Source: an uncultured Bryobacterales bacterium
GTDB lineage: Bacteria; Acidobacteriota; Terriglobia; Bryobacterales; UBA6623
DNA: 21,512 nt
NCBI GenBank assembly: GCA_946887065.1
Contig: CAMPKL010000003.1
Span: 1-21,512, forward strand
Direction: 5' to 3'
Under the pieces are notes generated by a model that was given only the letters and a program-made list of their open reading frames with translations, was not told the origin of the DNA and did no database searches. The position numbers and the translations under genes were made by a program. Positions 7,469 through 14,710 of the stretch are shown piece by piece. Position 1 is the stretch's first letter; every line of letters begins with the position of its first letter.

Positions 7469-8767
7469 ATGGCGCGAGTCCTACCGTTTCGGCCCTATCG
7501 CTACTCACCGAAAGCGGGCGATCCGGCGACTCTCGTCACCCAGCCCTACGACAAAATTCCCGACGCGCTGCGGGAGCAATACCTCGAAGCAAGCCCTTAT
7601 AACTTCGTTCGGCTGATCAAAGGGAAGCCTGTGGAGGGCGACGACGGCGCCCGCAACATTTACACCCGGGCTTCGGAAACGCTTGAGAAATGGATACGGC
7701 AAGGTATCCTCGCTCAGGACCCTGAACCTGGTTTCTACGCCTATTTCCAAGAATTCGATCACCCGGAAACCGGCGCCAAGACAATCCGCAAGGGCTTCAT
7801 TGGGCTCACCGACGTCGAAGAGTATGACAAGGGCATCGTCCACCGCCATGAACTCACCCACAGCGGACCGAAGATGGACCGCTGGAAGCTTACCGAGGCG
7901 ACCCAAGCCTACTTCGGTCAACTTTTTTTCCTCTACGACGACCCGACCCGCCGCATCGACGAAATATTAGACGCCGCCGCGGTTGGAGAACCGTTGATGG
8001 AAGCCCGCGAGCCGGAGGGCATCGTACATAAGATATGGCCGATGAGCGGCGTCGCTCAAATCGCCGAGATTCAGCGCCTGATGGCCGGCCGGAAGCTACT
8101 GATCGCCGATGGCCATCACCGTTACGAAACGGCTCTGGCATACGGGCGCGCGCACCCGGAGATGCCCGGAGCCTCTCAGGTCATGGTGACTCTCGTCAAT
8201 ATGAGTTCGGAGGGGTTGGTCGTTCTGGCAACCCACCGCATCCTTTCGGATCTAGCGGATTTCGATCCGGGCCAGCTGCTGGAGCGAGCGTCCCGGCGCT
8301 TTGAAGTGCGGCGCCTCGCCTCCAACGACGCCCTGCGGCAGGCGCTTGAGGCGGAGCCGCACAGCGGCGCGGCGATCGGCATGGCTCTGGCCGGTGACGA
8401 CGTGCGCTATTTGCTGACGCCCAAACCGGATGCGCTCACTGATATTCTCCAGGGGCTTTCGGAAGCCGAACGCCGCCTCGATGTCGTCCTGCTCCACAAG
8501 GCGCTTATCCCCGAGGCCGCGGGGCTTTCAGAGGACGACGTGAAGGAGTTGAAGGGCATCCGCTACGTCCGCGGCTTCGACAACGCCATCGCCGAAGTGG
8601 ACTCGGGCGCCGCGCAAGCGGCTTTCCTGCTGCGCCCCGTTGACGTGAAAGATGTCGCGCGCATCTCTTTCTCGGGAGGAGTGCTGCCCCAGAAGTCGAC
8701 CGATTTCTATCCCAAGCTGTTGTCGGGTTTTACGACATACCGCTTTGGACAGCCCACAGCCAGATAG
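7469..8767 (+). CDS. DUF1015 family protein
   Basis: This is a DUF1015 (PF06245) member of 432 residues, a family found widely in bacteria and archaea with no firmly established role that I know of. Signatures are the start MARVLPFRPYRYSP, VTQPYDKIP, YNFVRLIKGKP, the HRHELT and PKMDR stretch near 125-138, and ADGHHRYETAL near 213-223. Conserved His, Arg and Asp residues suggest an enzyme. In other genomes it is often near serine-biosynthesis genes, but none are here. I chose ATG 7469 over ATG 7457 because family members begin MAxxxPF and because of the -10-like TATGCT. It is divergent from nadB, and its 3' end overlaps the convergent gene at 8730 by 38 bases. Confidence 0.9.
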   Translation: MARVLPFRPYRYSPKAGDPATLVTQPYDKIPDALREQYLEASPYNFVRLIKGKPVEGDDGARNIYTRASETLEKWIRQGILAQDPEPGFYAYFQEFDHPETGAKTIRKGFIGLTDVEEYDKGIVHRHELTHSGPKMDRWKLTEATQAYFGQLFFLYDDPTRRIDEILDAAAVGEPLMEAREPEGIVHKIWPMSGVAQIAEIQRLMAGRKLLIADGHHRYETALAYGRAHPEMPGASQVMVTLVNMSSEGLVVLATHRILSDLADFDPGQLLERASRRFEVRRLASNDALRQALEAEPHSGAAIGMALAGDDVRYLLTPKPDALTDILQGLSEAERRLDVVLLHKALIPEAAGLSEDDVKELKGIRYVRGFDNAIAEVDSGAAQAAFLLRPVDVKDVARISFSGGVLPQKSTDFYPKLLSGFTTYRFGQPTAR

Positions 8768-9101
8768 CCCACAACGCCAGGATTCCCACGATTCCGACGC
8801 CAAGAACGATCTTCCACTGCTTGTCCGGTTTCGGTTCCTCGGCAGGACTCGACGCCCTGGCATCCTCGGCGTATTTGGCGGGGCGAAGCCACTGCAATTC
8901 GGCAGGCGTAGCGCCGCCGCTCTTGACGATGCGCTCGTACGATTCAGGATCGGCGATCAGGATCGTCTCGGCGTTGGAGCCCTCGAGCGCCAACCGGGCT
9001 TGATCGCGCAGGTCGGCGGGAAGCTCATCCAGCGAGCGGTAAATCCTGTCGCCTTGCGCCGACGCAACCCGGACGAAACCGGTTCTACCGACCCATTTCA
9101 T
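8730..9101 (-). CDS. Small tail-anchored hypothetical protein
   Basis: I do not recognise a family for this 123-residue protein. Residues 1-75 are a soluble part with an early strand region (GFVRVASAQGDRIYRSLDELP), an AETILIADPESYERIV stretch, and a Pro/Glu-rich linker near 85-95. One transmembrane segment (about 96-118, Trp-rich) ends five residues before the C-terminus, so it is probably tail-anchored with the bulk in the cytoplasm. Its ATG overlaps the TGA of the upstream LysR gene (ATGA, 9098-9101), so the two are probably translationally coupled. The last 38 bases overlap the convergent DUF1015 gene in antisense, which supports two real but compactly packed genes. Confidence 0.72.
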   Translation of the reverse strand: MKWVGRTGFVRVASAQGDRIYRSLDELPADLRDQARLALEGSNAETILIADPESYERIVKSGGATPAELQWLRPAKYAEDARASSPAEEPKPDKQWKIVLGVGIVGILALWAIWLWAVQSGMS

Positions 9102-10048
9102 GACACCCTCGACTTGCGCGCCGTCGCGGTGGGGGCCTTCGGCTTCTCAGCCGCCGGCTTTTCCGCTTCCCGCGCAAACGCTGCTACCGTCTCGATAAAC
9201 CCGATCGCCGCCCTAGACAAAGCTTTGTCCTTTCGATAGATCAAGCCAATCGTACGCGTCATCGGCAGCGGCTCCAGCCGCAGGGCAACCAGTTCGCCGG
9301 CGGCGATCTCTTCGCGGGCGTGGGACATCGCCATGAATCCGATGCCCAAATCCGCAACGACAAACTGCTTCAGCATCTCGCTGGATTCCAACTCCATCGA
9401 GATCTTTATATCCTCTTCGTAGTCTTCCAGAAACTCGTTAATCCGGCTCCTGGTCCTGCCGCTCTTGGGCAGCAGCAGCGGGTACCCGACAATCACCTCG
9501 GCGCTGGCCTTGGGACGGCCGGCCAGGGGATGATCTTTGCCCACCATCAGGCAGATCTCGTCGGTGTGGATCTGCACCACTTCCACCTTCTTGTCTTGTA
9601 TCGGAATTTGCGCGATGCCGAAGTCCACGGAATTGTCGAGGACTCCCTGCACCGTCTTCGATCCGTAGGAGCGCACGACTTGCAACTGGATGCCCGGGTA
9701 GTGCTTTTTGTAGTTCGCGAATACCGACGGCAGAACCTTGAGGCAGGTGGCCTCATTGGCGGCGATGGTGAGTTGACCCCGGGGAACCTTTTCGAGTTCG
9801 CGAATCTCGTCGAACGCCTGACCCTTCGTTTCCAGGATTCGCTGCGAGTACTCAGCGAAGATCTTGCCGGCCGTGGTCAACGAGATCCGGCTTCCGAAGC
9901 GCTCGAACAACTGCGTTCCGAGTTCCTGCTCCATCTGGCGGATTTGGGCTGAAATCGCCGGCTGAGTTCGAAAACACGTCTGCGCCGCCTTGGAAAAGCT
10001 CTTTAGGCGGACAATCTCGAGGAAGGTATGGAGCTGGTCAAAGTCCAC
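9098..10048 (-). CDS. LysR-family transcriptional regulator
   Basis: The 316-residue protein has the standard LysR layout. A winged helix-turn-helix spans about 1-60 (MDFDQLHTFLEIVRLKSFSK, then TQPAISAQIRQMEQELG and LFERFGSRISLTTAG), and an effector-binding domain spans about 88-295. The DNA-binding half resembles CysB/Cbl-like regulators, but the ligand cannot be named from sequence. The C-terminal tail (about 297-316) is Lys/Ala/Pro-rich and probably disordered. Start is GTG. The downstream gene begins inside the stop codon, so its product is a likely functional partner. LysR regulators often control a divergent gene, yet the DUF488 start is 343 bases away. Confidence 0.95.
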   Translation of the reverse strand: MDFDQLHTFLEIVRLKSFSKAAQTCFRTQPAISAQIRQMEQELGTQLFERFGSRISLTTAGKIFAEYSQRILETKGQAFDEIRELEKVPRGQLTIAANEATCLKVLPSVFANYKKHYPGIQLQVVRSYGSKTVQGVLDNSVDFGIAQIPIQDKKVEVVQIHTDEICLMVGKDHPLAGRPKASAEVIVGYPLLLPKSGRTRSRINEFLEDYEEDIKISMELESSEMLKQFVVADLGIGFMAMSHAREEIAAGELVALRLEPLPMTRTIGLIYRKDKALSRAAIGFIETVAAFAREAEKPAAEKPKAPTATARKSRVS

Positions 10049-10161
10049 GTTTCACCCGAGAGGCGAGGCTGACTATAGCCTGTCGGCTGGGTTCCCGCAT
10101 ACGTGCGCGGGCGGAATACACGCAATCGTAATATACCGCAATACAGCCTCGTTATTTCGGG

Positions 10162-10173
10162 GGAACCGGTTCC
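10162..10173. repeat. Perfect 12-base palindrome GGAACCGGTTCC
   Basis: The six-base half-sites match exactly, and the flanking bases do not extend the symmetry. It lies between the divergent LysR and DUF488 genes, a usual place for an operator, but it lacks the T-N11-A shape typical of LysR sites. Confidence 0.4.
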
Positions 10174-10381
10174 GGGCCGTGTCCGACGAGCACAACCAAA
10201 GCTCCAAGCCGTCCATCTAGACTACCGAGGCCTCCGACATCCTCGGCAAGGTCAATCGCATCCACAGGGCTCGCCATAAGGTGCTGAGCGTGTGAGGTCA
10301 GGCACTAAACTTTGAGAGTGGGGAGCTACTTGAAGTCGAGATCTCGGGAGTATACGGCATTCTCGACGCATTACGGACGCT

Positions 10382-10385
10382 GGAG
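10382..10385 (+). promoter_or_regulatory. Shine-Dalgarno (GGAG) that fixes the DUF488 start
   Basis: GGAG is followed by six bases and the ATG at 10392. This favours that ATG over the in-frame ATG at 10410. It contrasts with the many genes here that lack such a site. Confidence 0.55.
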
Positions 10386-10391
10386 AAGCTA

Positions 10392-10961
10392 ATGCTGAAG
10401 ACTCCCACAATGTCCGCACCTGGCCGATCGCACGTTCCTCCCACGGTGGTCTACACGATTGGCCACTCGACCCGAAGTGTCGAAACGTTCATCGAGATGC
10501 TCGAGGCTCACGGAGTAACGCGATTGGTAGATGTGCGAACAATCCCGCGTTCCAGGCACAATCCACAATTCAATCGCGATAGTTTGGCTGGGACTCTCCT
10601 TCAGGCGGGCATAGGCTACACGCACATGGAGGAGTTGGGCGGGTTGCGCCACGCCCGAAAAGACTCCCTCAATACCGGATGGCGCAACGCCTCGTTCCGC
10701 GGCTTCGCTGATTACATGCAAACGCCGGAATTTGAAGACGCTCTCAAGATGCTTGTCGAGGCATCAAATCGGGATCAAGTCGCGATCATGTGCGCCGAAG
10801 CTGTACCTTGGCGATGTCATCGTTCGCTCATAGGGGATGCCCTGCAGGCTCGGGGCATACGGGTTGAGGACATCATGAGCGCAACGCGGACACAGGCGCA
10901 CGTACTTACCTCATTCGCCACAGTGGAAGGCACGCGTGTGACGTATCCGGCTTCCGAGTGA
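10392..10961 (+). CDS. DUF488 domain-containing protein
   Basis: This 189-residue protein is a DUF488 member; the family's biochemical role is not settled. Diagnostic parts are VVYTIGHSTRSVETF (19-33), LVDVRTIPRSRHNPQFN (45-61), MEELGGLR (79-86), the MCAEAVPWRCHRSLI block (Cys134, Cys142, His143, Arg144), and a closing strand near VEDIMSA. The Cys and CHR positions are the family's conserved putative active-site residues and are intact. No signal peptide is seen. GC over 10561-10800 is about 56% by hand count, slightly below most neighbours but similar to trpS, so this is weak evidence for transfer. It stands alone between two gaps. Confidence 0.9.
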   Translation: MLKTPTMSAPGRSHVPPTVVYTIGHSTRSVETFIEMLEAHGVTRLVDVRTIPRSRHNPQFNRDSLAGTLLQAGIGYTHMEELGGLRHARKDSLNTGWRNASFRGFADYMQTPEFEDALKMLVEASNRDQVAIMCAEAVPWRCHRSLIGDALQARGIRVEDIMSATRTQAHVLTSFATVEGTRVTYPASE

Positions 10962-11135
10962 TATTTGGCTGCACCTCTAAAGGCGGCTTCAAAGTAAGGC
11001 CCTAAGAGCTTGACCGGCGGCGGCGCGACGGCCTCCTTGACAGCTATAGGCTGCTAGGCCACTGCCCTTTTGCGAGCCTCAAGTTCAAAACGCTCGGGTG
11101 CGCGCCGCCACGCTAGAATGGCGGATTCACCGCTC

Positions 11136-12131
11136 ATGTCCTCCGGCAAACCTCGCATCTTCTCCGGCATGCAGCCTTCGGGCGTTTTGCATATCGGCAA
11201 CTACCTTGGCGCGCTAAAGAACTGGGCCAAGATTCAGTACGATTTCGAGCCGATTTTCTGCGTTGTCGACCAGCACGCGATCACCGTCTACCAAGATCCC
11301 AAAGCCCTCCGCGAGAGCATCGAGCAGGTCGCGGCGTTGTACCTCGCCGCCGGAATAGACCCTGATCACTCGGCCGTGTTCGTCCAGTCCCAGGTGCCGG
11401 GACATGTGGAACTCGGCTGGATCTTTACTTGCGTCACGCCGATGGGCTGGCTGGGCCGCATGACCCAGTTCAAGGCGAAGGCAGGCAATCAAGAAACGGT
11501 GGGAACGGGTCTGTTCTGCTATCCGGCGCTCATGGCGGCGGACATCTTGCTCTACCAGGCCAAAATAGTCCCCGTAGGCGAAGACCAAGCGCAGCACCTG
11601 GAGCTTACCCGCGATATCGCCGAACGCTTCAACCATCTCTACGGCGACACGTTCGTCGTACCCGAGACGCGGCTGCCGGCAGTGGGCGCGCGGGTTATGG
11701 GCCTGGACGACCCCACTCAGAAAATGAGCAAATCCGCCGAGGGCGCCAACCATGCCATCAGCATGTTGGAGGAACCCGGGCGCATCAAGAAGCTCATAGG
11801 CCGCGCAGTGACCGATTCCAACCCCGAGGTCCAATGGGAGACGGCCGGTGCCGGAGTTCGCAACCTGCTGGCGATCTACCAGGCTTTCGCTGAAACCTCA
11901 AACGCTGAAATGCGTGCTGAGTTTGACGGGATGCGCTACGGCGATCTCAAGAAGCGCGTCACTGACATGGTGGTCGAGAGCCTGTCGCCGATCCAAGCCA
12001 AGTACCGCGAGCTGATGAACAACCGCGACCACCTGCGGCACATCTTGCATCGCAGCGCCGAGCGCATCACGCCCATCGCCGAAAAGACCGTCCAGCTAGC
12101 AAAGGAGCGAACCGGCTTGTTCTCCGGTTAG
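11136..12131 (+). CDS. trpS: Tryptophan--tRNA ligase
   Basis: TrpS charges tRNA-Trp in the cytoplasm. From ATG 11136 the protein has 331 residues, the normal class I TrpS length. Class signatures are intact: IFSGMQPSGVLHIGNYLGAL, holding the HIGH-type motif HIGN (19-22), and KMSKS (196-200) after GLDDPTQ. I chose 11136 because the family start lies about eight residues before FSGMQPSG; ATG 11118 and TTG 11070 are in-frame alternatives. TAGAAT at 11114-11119 could be a -10 element that would exclude the 11118 start, and a TTGACA at 11037-11042 is too far upstream of it to pair with it. The 174 bases upstream hold no gene that I can support. Confidence 0.96.
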   Translation: MSSGKPRIFSGMQPSGVLHIGNYLGALKNWAKIQYDFEPIFCVVDQHAITVYQDPKALRESIEQVAALYLAAGIDPDHSAVFVQSQVPGHVELGWIFTCVTPMGWLGRMTQFKAKAGNQETVGTGLFCYPALMAADILLYQAKIVPVGEDQAQHLELTRDIAERFNHLYGDTFVVPETRLPAVGARVMGLDDPTQKMSKSAEGANHAISMLEEPGRIKKLIGRAVTDSNPEVQWETAGAGVRNLLAIYQAFAETSNAEMRAEFDGMRYGDLKKRVTDMVVESLSPIQAKYRELMNNRDHLRHILHRSAERITPIAEKTVQLAKERTGLFSG

Positions 12132-12157
12132 CCGGCTCCGCCTAGTCGGACCGGTTT
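12132..12157. terminator. Possible shared hairpin terminator between trpS and xseA
   Basis: Arms CCGG-C-TCCG (12132-12140) and CGGA-CCGG (12147-12154) pair as eight base pairs with one bulged C around a six-base loop, followed by TTT. It begins one base after the trpS stop and includes the xseA stop (12142-12144). The T run is short, so the call is tentative. Confidence 0.35.
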
Positions 12158-13512
12158 GAGTCCGCGCTTTCTACGCGAACGCCTAACTCACCCTCACGAA
12201 GCCGCGCTCGCAGCAGTTGACCCGGCTGGGCATCTGCGCTGCGCCGCACCACCGCGCCGTCCATCGTGGTGAGAATTGAGTAACCCCTCTCCAGAACCGC
12301 CGTTGGACTCAGCGCTTGGAGCCGTGCCGCGGCCGCCTCCAGACGAGCGCGGCCTTTCTGCGCCGGTTTCCCCCCGGCCACAAGCATCCGATTCTGAAGT
12401 TGCTCCAGCAAGCGCCGGGTTCCGCCTAACCGGACTCGCAAATCCACCTCCGCCAAGCGGTGTTGCGTATCCCGTAAACGCCGCTCGGCCCGCCGCAAGC
12501 GACTGACGAAACTCTCCCGCAGTTGCATCTCGCAATCGTCGATTCTCTGCGATAACCGGGTCGTCCGGCGCCTCAGCAACGCTGCGGGCTTTTCGACTCC
12601 TGATTCGAGCATCCGCCGCCGCGCGCGCTCCAGCCGATAACGGATCCCGTGCTGCAGACGGTTCCGGCTCTTGGCCAGCCCAGCCAGCAACTCGGCCATC
12701 TCCGGTACCGCTATTTCCGCCGCCGCGGAAGGAGTCGGGGCCCGCACATCCGCCACAAAGTCGGCAATCGTGAAGTCCGTTTGATGTCCCACGGCTGCTA
12801 TCACCGGGACGCTCGAATCGGCAATGGCCCGAGCGACCAGTTCTTCGTTGAAGGCCCACAGATCTTCAATCGAACCGCCGCCGCGCCCGACGATCACCAC
12901 TTCAGGCCAATCGCTGCGGCTGAAGTATCGCAGCCCAGCGGCAATTTCGGAAACCGCTCTCTCGCCCTGCACCGCGACTGGATACAGGCGCACGTGCAGG
13001 CCTCGAAAGCGCCGGCCTAGAACGCGCAGAATGTCCGCGATGGCGGCGCCGTTCGGCGAAGTGACGATGCCGATGCGCTGAGGCATACGCGGCAGCGGTT
13101 TCTTGCGCTCGGCCTCAAACAGACCCTCGGCCGCGAGCTTTCTCTTAAGCAGTTCAAAAGCGAGTTGCAGTGCGCCGTGGCCCTGCGGCTCCACCGAATC
13201 CACGTAGAGCTGGTACTCACCGCGCGCCTCGTAGACTCCGATACGGCCGCGGACGACGACTTCCAGGCCGTCCTGCGGCTTGACCTTGAGGTACATGGCC
13301 GATTGCCGGAAGCAGACGCACTTCAGTTGCGCTTCGCCGTCTTTCAGCGTGAAGTAATAGTGGCCGCTCGGCGCCCGCCGGCAGTTGGAGATTTCGCCGG
13401 CGACGCGGCAATTGTCGAAGGCGGATTCCAGCAGATCGCGAATCGCCGCCGTCACTTCAGCGACCGTCAACGGCCGCTGGCTGAGCGCGAAATCCAGACC
13501 AAGCTGTTCCAT
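12142..13512 (-). CDS. xseA: Exodeoxyribonuclease VII large subunit
   Basis: XseA is the catalytic subunit of ExoVII, which degrades single-stranded DNA in both directions. The 456-residue protein is full length. It has an N-terminal OB-fold (about 13-110, with VAGEISNCRRAPSGHYYFTLKD), then the catalytic domain with RIGIVTSPNGAAIADILRVL, GRGGGSIEDLWAFNEE and GHQTDFTIADFVADVRAPTP, and a long Arg-rich coiled coil before the C-terminal GYSILT segment. The small subunit gene xseB is not adjacent. The ATG at 13512 has neither a clear Shine-Dalgarno nor a -10 within ten bases; TATCTT on the minus strand at 13539-13544 could give a short leader. Confidence 0.97.
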   Translation of the reverse strand: MEQLGLDFALSQRPLTVAEVTAAIRDLLESAFDNCRVAGEISNCRRAPSGHYYFTLKDGEAQLKCVCFRQSAMYLKVKPQDGLEVVVRGRIGVYEARGEYQLYVDSVEPQGHGALQLAFELLKRKLAAEGLFEAERKKPLPRMPQRIGIVTSPNGAAIADILRVLGRRFRGLHVRLYPVAVQGERAVSEIAAGLRYFSRSDWPEVVIVGRGGGSIEDLWAFNEELVARAIADSSVPVIAAVGHQTDFTIADFVADVRAPTPSAAAEIAVPEMAELLAGLAKSRNRLQHGIRYRLERARRRMLESGVEKPAALLRRRTTRLSQRIDDCEMQLRESFVSRLRRAERRLRDTQHRLAEVDLRVRLGGTRRLLEQLQNRMLVAGGKPAQKGRARLEAAAARLQALSPTAVLERGYSILTTMDGAVVRRSADAQPGQLLRARLREGELGVRVESADSNRSD

Positions 13513-13572
13513 CGAAACCGGCGAACGCGCCAGGCTCTAAGATAGCGTTCCTCCGCGGCCGGGCCAAATAAT

Positions 13573-14298
13573 CTAACCCGGCAGTTTGGTGGCGTCGTCG
13601 AGCAGCGCGGACATCAGTTGGGTCTCGCTTAGACCGATCGCCCCGGAGAGGTCGGCACCGTCAAAGCGGGCTCCCAGCAGGTTGGCGCCGTCGAAGCGCG
13701 TCCGCAGGAAGGTCGACCCGCGCAGATCAGCCGACGAGAGGTCCGCGGCGGTGAAGTCGGCGCCGGAAAAATCCGCCTCCAGGGCGATGGCGCGATGCAG
13801 CACGGCGCCCTTCAATCGAGCGCCTTTGAAGCTCGCGCGGGAACCATTAAGTTTATAGAGGTCGGCGCCCTCGAAGTTTGCGCTGGCCAAGTCGGCCTCC
13901 CGCAAGTCAATACCTTCCAGCGAACGCCGGGCCAGCCACACGCCGGCAAGCCGCGGCGCCACATCCATATACTTCTTACGCCAGAGATTCCAAGCCGCGA
14001 CGCCTTCGGCCAGGATACTTTCGTGGGCCGGCTCCGCCGGTCCCGATTGGTGGGTTTCCGGCTCATAGCGAGGCTGTTTTCGTGGAGGATCGGCCGGACC
14101 TGCCGATTTCGCCAGCCGGTGGTAGGCCTCGTTGATTTCCTTCAGCGTCTCCTCGGCCTTTTTCTGAAGCCGCTCGTTTCCGCTGAACCGATCCGGATGC
14201 CAAACCTGAGCTAGATCTCGCCAGGCTGTCTTGATCTCGGCCATGCTGGCCCCTGGCTGAAGGTCAAGAACCCTGTAGTAGGCAGATAGATCAGCCAT
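13573..14298 (-). CDS. J-domain protein fused to pentapeptide repeats
   Basis: The 241-residue protein joins two modules. Residues 5-63 are a J-domain with the HPD tripeptide at 34-36 (VWHPDRFSG), so it should stimulate an Hsp70 (DnaK). A Pro-rich linker follows, then a WNLWRKKY segment (103-110) of the kind that often precedes pentapeptide arrays. Residues about 128-222 form about 19 A(D/N)Lxx-type pentapeptides (for example ADLSSADLRGSTF), predicted to fold as a right-handed quadrilateral beta helix. The protein lacks the Gly/Phe and zinc regions of DnaJ, so it is a specialised co-chaperone. It lies 84 bases downstream of the zinc-ribbon gene on the same strand. What the repeat helix binds is unknown. 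Confidence 0.9.
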   Translation of the reverse strand: MADLSAYYRVLDLQPGASMAEIKTAWRDLAQVWHPDRFSGNERLQKKAEETLKEINEAYHRLAKSAGPADPPRKQPRYEPETHQSGPAEPAHESILAEGVAAWNLWRKKYMDVAPRLAGVWLARRSLEGIDLREADLASANFEGADLYKLNGSRASFKGARLKGAVLHRAIALEADFSGADFTAADLSSADLRGSTFLRTRFDGANLLGARFDGADLSGAIGLSETQLMSALLDDATKLPG

Positions 14299-14382
14299 CG
14301 ATTGGGCCGCCGTCGGTCGCGCGGGGCGCAGACCCCTCCCGACGTTATCGCCTTCGGGGGGCCCCGGCGTCAGTACGGCGAA

Positions 14383-14685
14383 CTACTTAAACAGATCGTC
14401 AAATTGCTGCTTCGACGACGCGCCGCCCGCTCGGCGGCCAGCTAGGTCGACCTTGGTTCGGGCCTCAAAGTAGTCGCAAAAATTGGACTGCGCTTTGTCG
14501 ACGACGCGCTCCGCCTGTGGTTCAGCGCACTGATTATTGCGTCCCGGGTCGAAAAACCGGCAGTTGCGGCAGCAATGCAGATCGGTCCCGCAGCGCGGAC
14601 ACTCATCCCGCCGGGAGATCTTTTCGCCGAATTCCAGCGGAACGGTCGTTCCACAGCTATGACAGTTAAAGACGACATCCGACAT
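14383..14685 (-). CDS. Small cysteine-rich zinc-ribbon protein
   Basis: From ATG 14685 the protein has 100 residues and nine Cys: 8, 11, 29, 32, 38, 39, 42, 53 and 70. C8-x2-C11 with C29-x2-C32 forms a zinc ribbon. The second cluster, LHCCRNCRFFDPGRNNQC followed by EP-x-AERVVDK and NFCDYF, is a conserved block I recall from small bacterial proteins of unknown function. It could bind a second zinc or nucleic acid. Longer in-frame starts at 14712 and 14775 exist; the latter overlaps the divergent lipoprotein gene and has no family support. TAAGCT on the minus strand, ten bases before the ATG, could be a -10. It probably shares a transcript with the J-domain gene. Confidence 0.85.
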   Translation of the reverse strand: MSDVVFNCHSCGTTVPLEFGEKISRRDECPRCGTDLHCCRNCRFFDPGRNNQCAEPQAERVVDKAQSNFCDYFEARTKVDLAGRRAGGASSKQQFDDLFK

Positions 14686-14710
14686 AATAGGTTGCAGCTT
14701 AGCTCCGACC

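Larger units (their letters stand above)
10049..10391. other. 343-base gap without a supported gene; palindrome and degenerate reading frame
   Basis: No convincing gene is present. Three things are visible. First, a perfect 12-base palindrome, GGAACCGGTTCC, at 10162-10173. Second, an imperfect inverted repeat at 10095-10112 with CCCGC and GCGGG arms. Third, the frame of the DUF488 gene continues upstream with coding-like composition back to a GTG at 10179, broken only by TAG at 10218 and TGA at 10293. The regulatory region of the LysR gene should also lie here; TATAGT at 10073-10078 (minus strand) is a possible -10. GC content over 10081-10380 is about 57% by hand count. Confidence 0.5.

Noticed and set aside
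9320..9952. 210-codon plus-strand ORF opposite the LysR gene
   Set aside because: Antisense shadow of a well-supported regulator.
9990..10220. 76-codon plus-strand ORF at the head of the LysR gap
   Set aside because: Its first part is antisense to the LysR start, it has no recognised domain, and its end is better read as the degenerate frame described above.
11037..11042. TTGACA as -35 of trpS
   Set aside because: No acceptable -10 lies 15-19 bases downstream; TAGAAT is far beyond that range.
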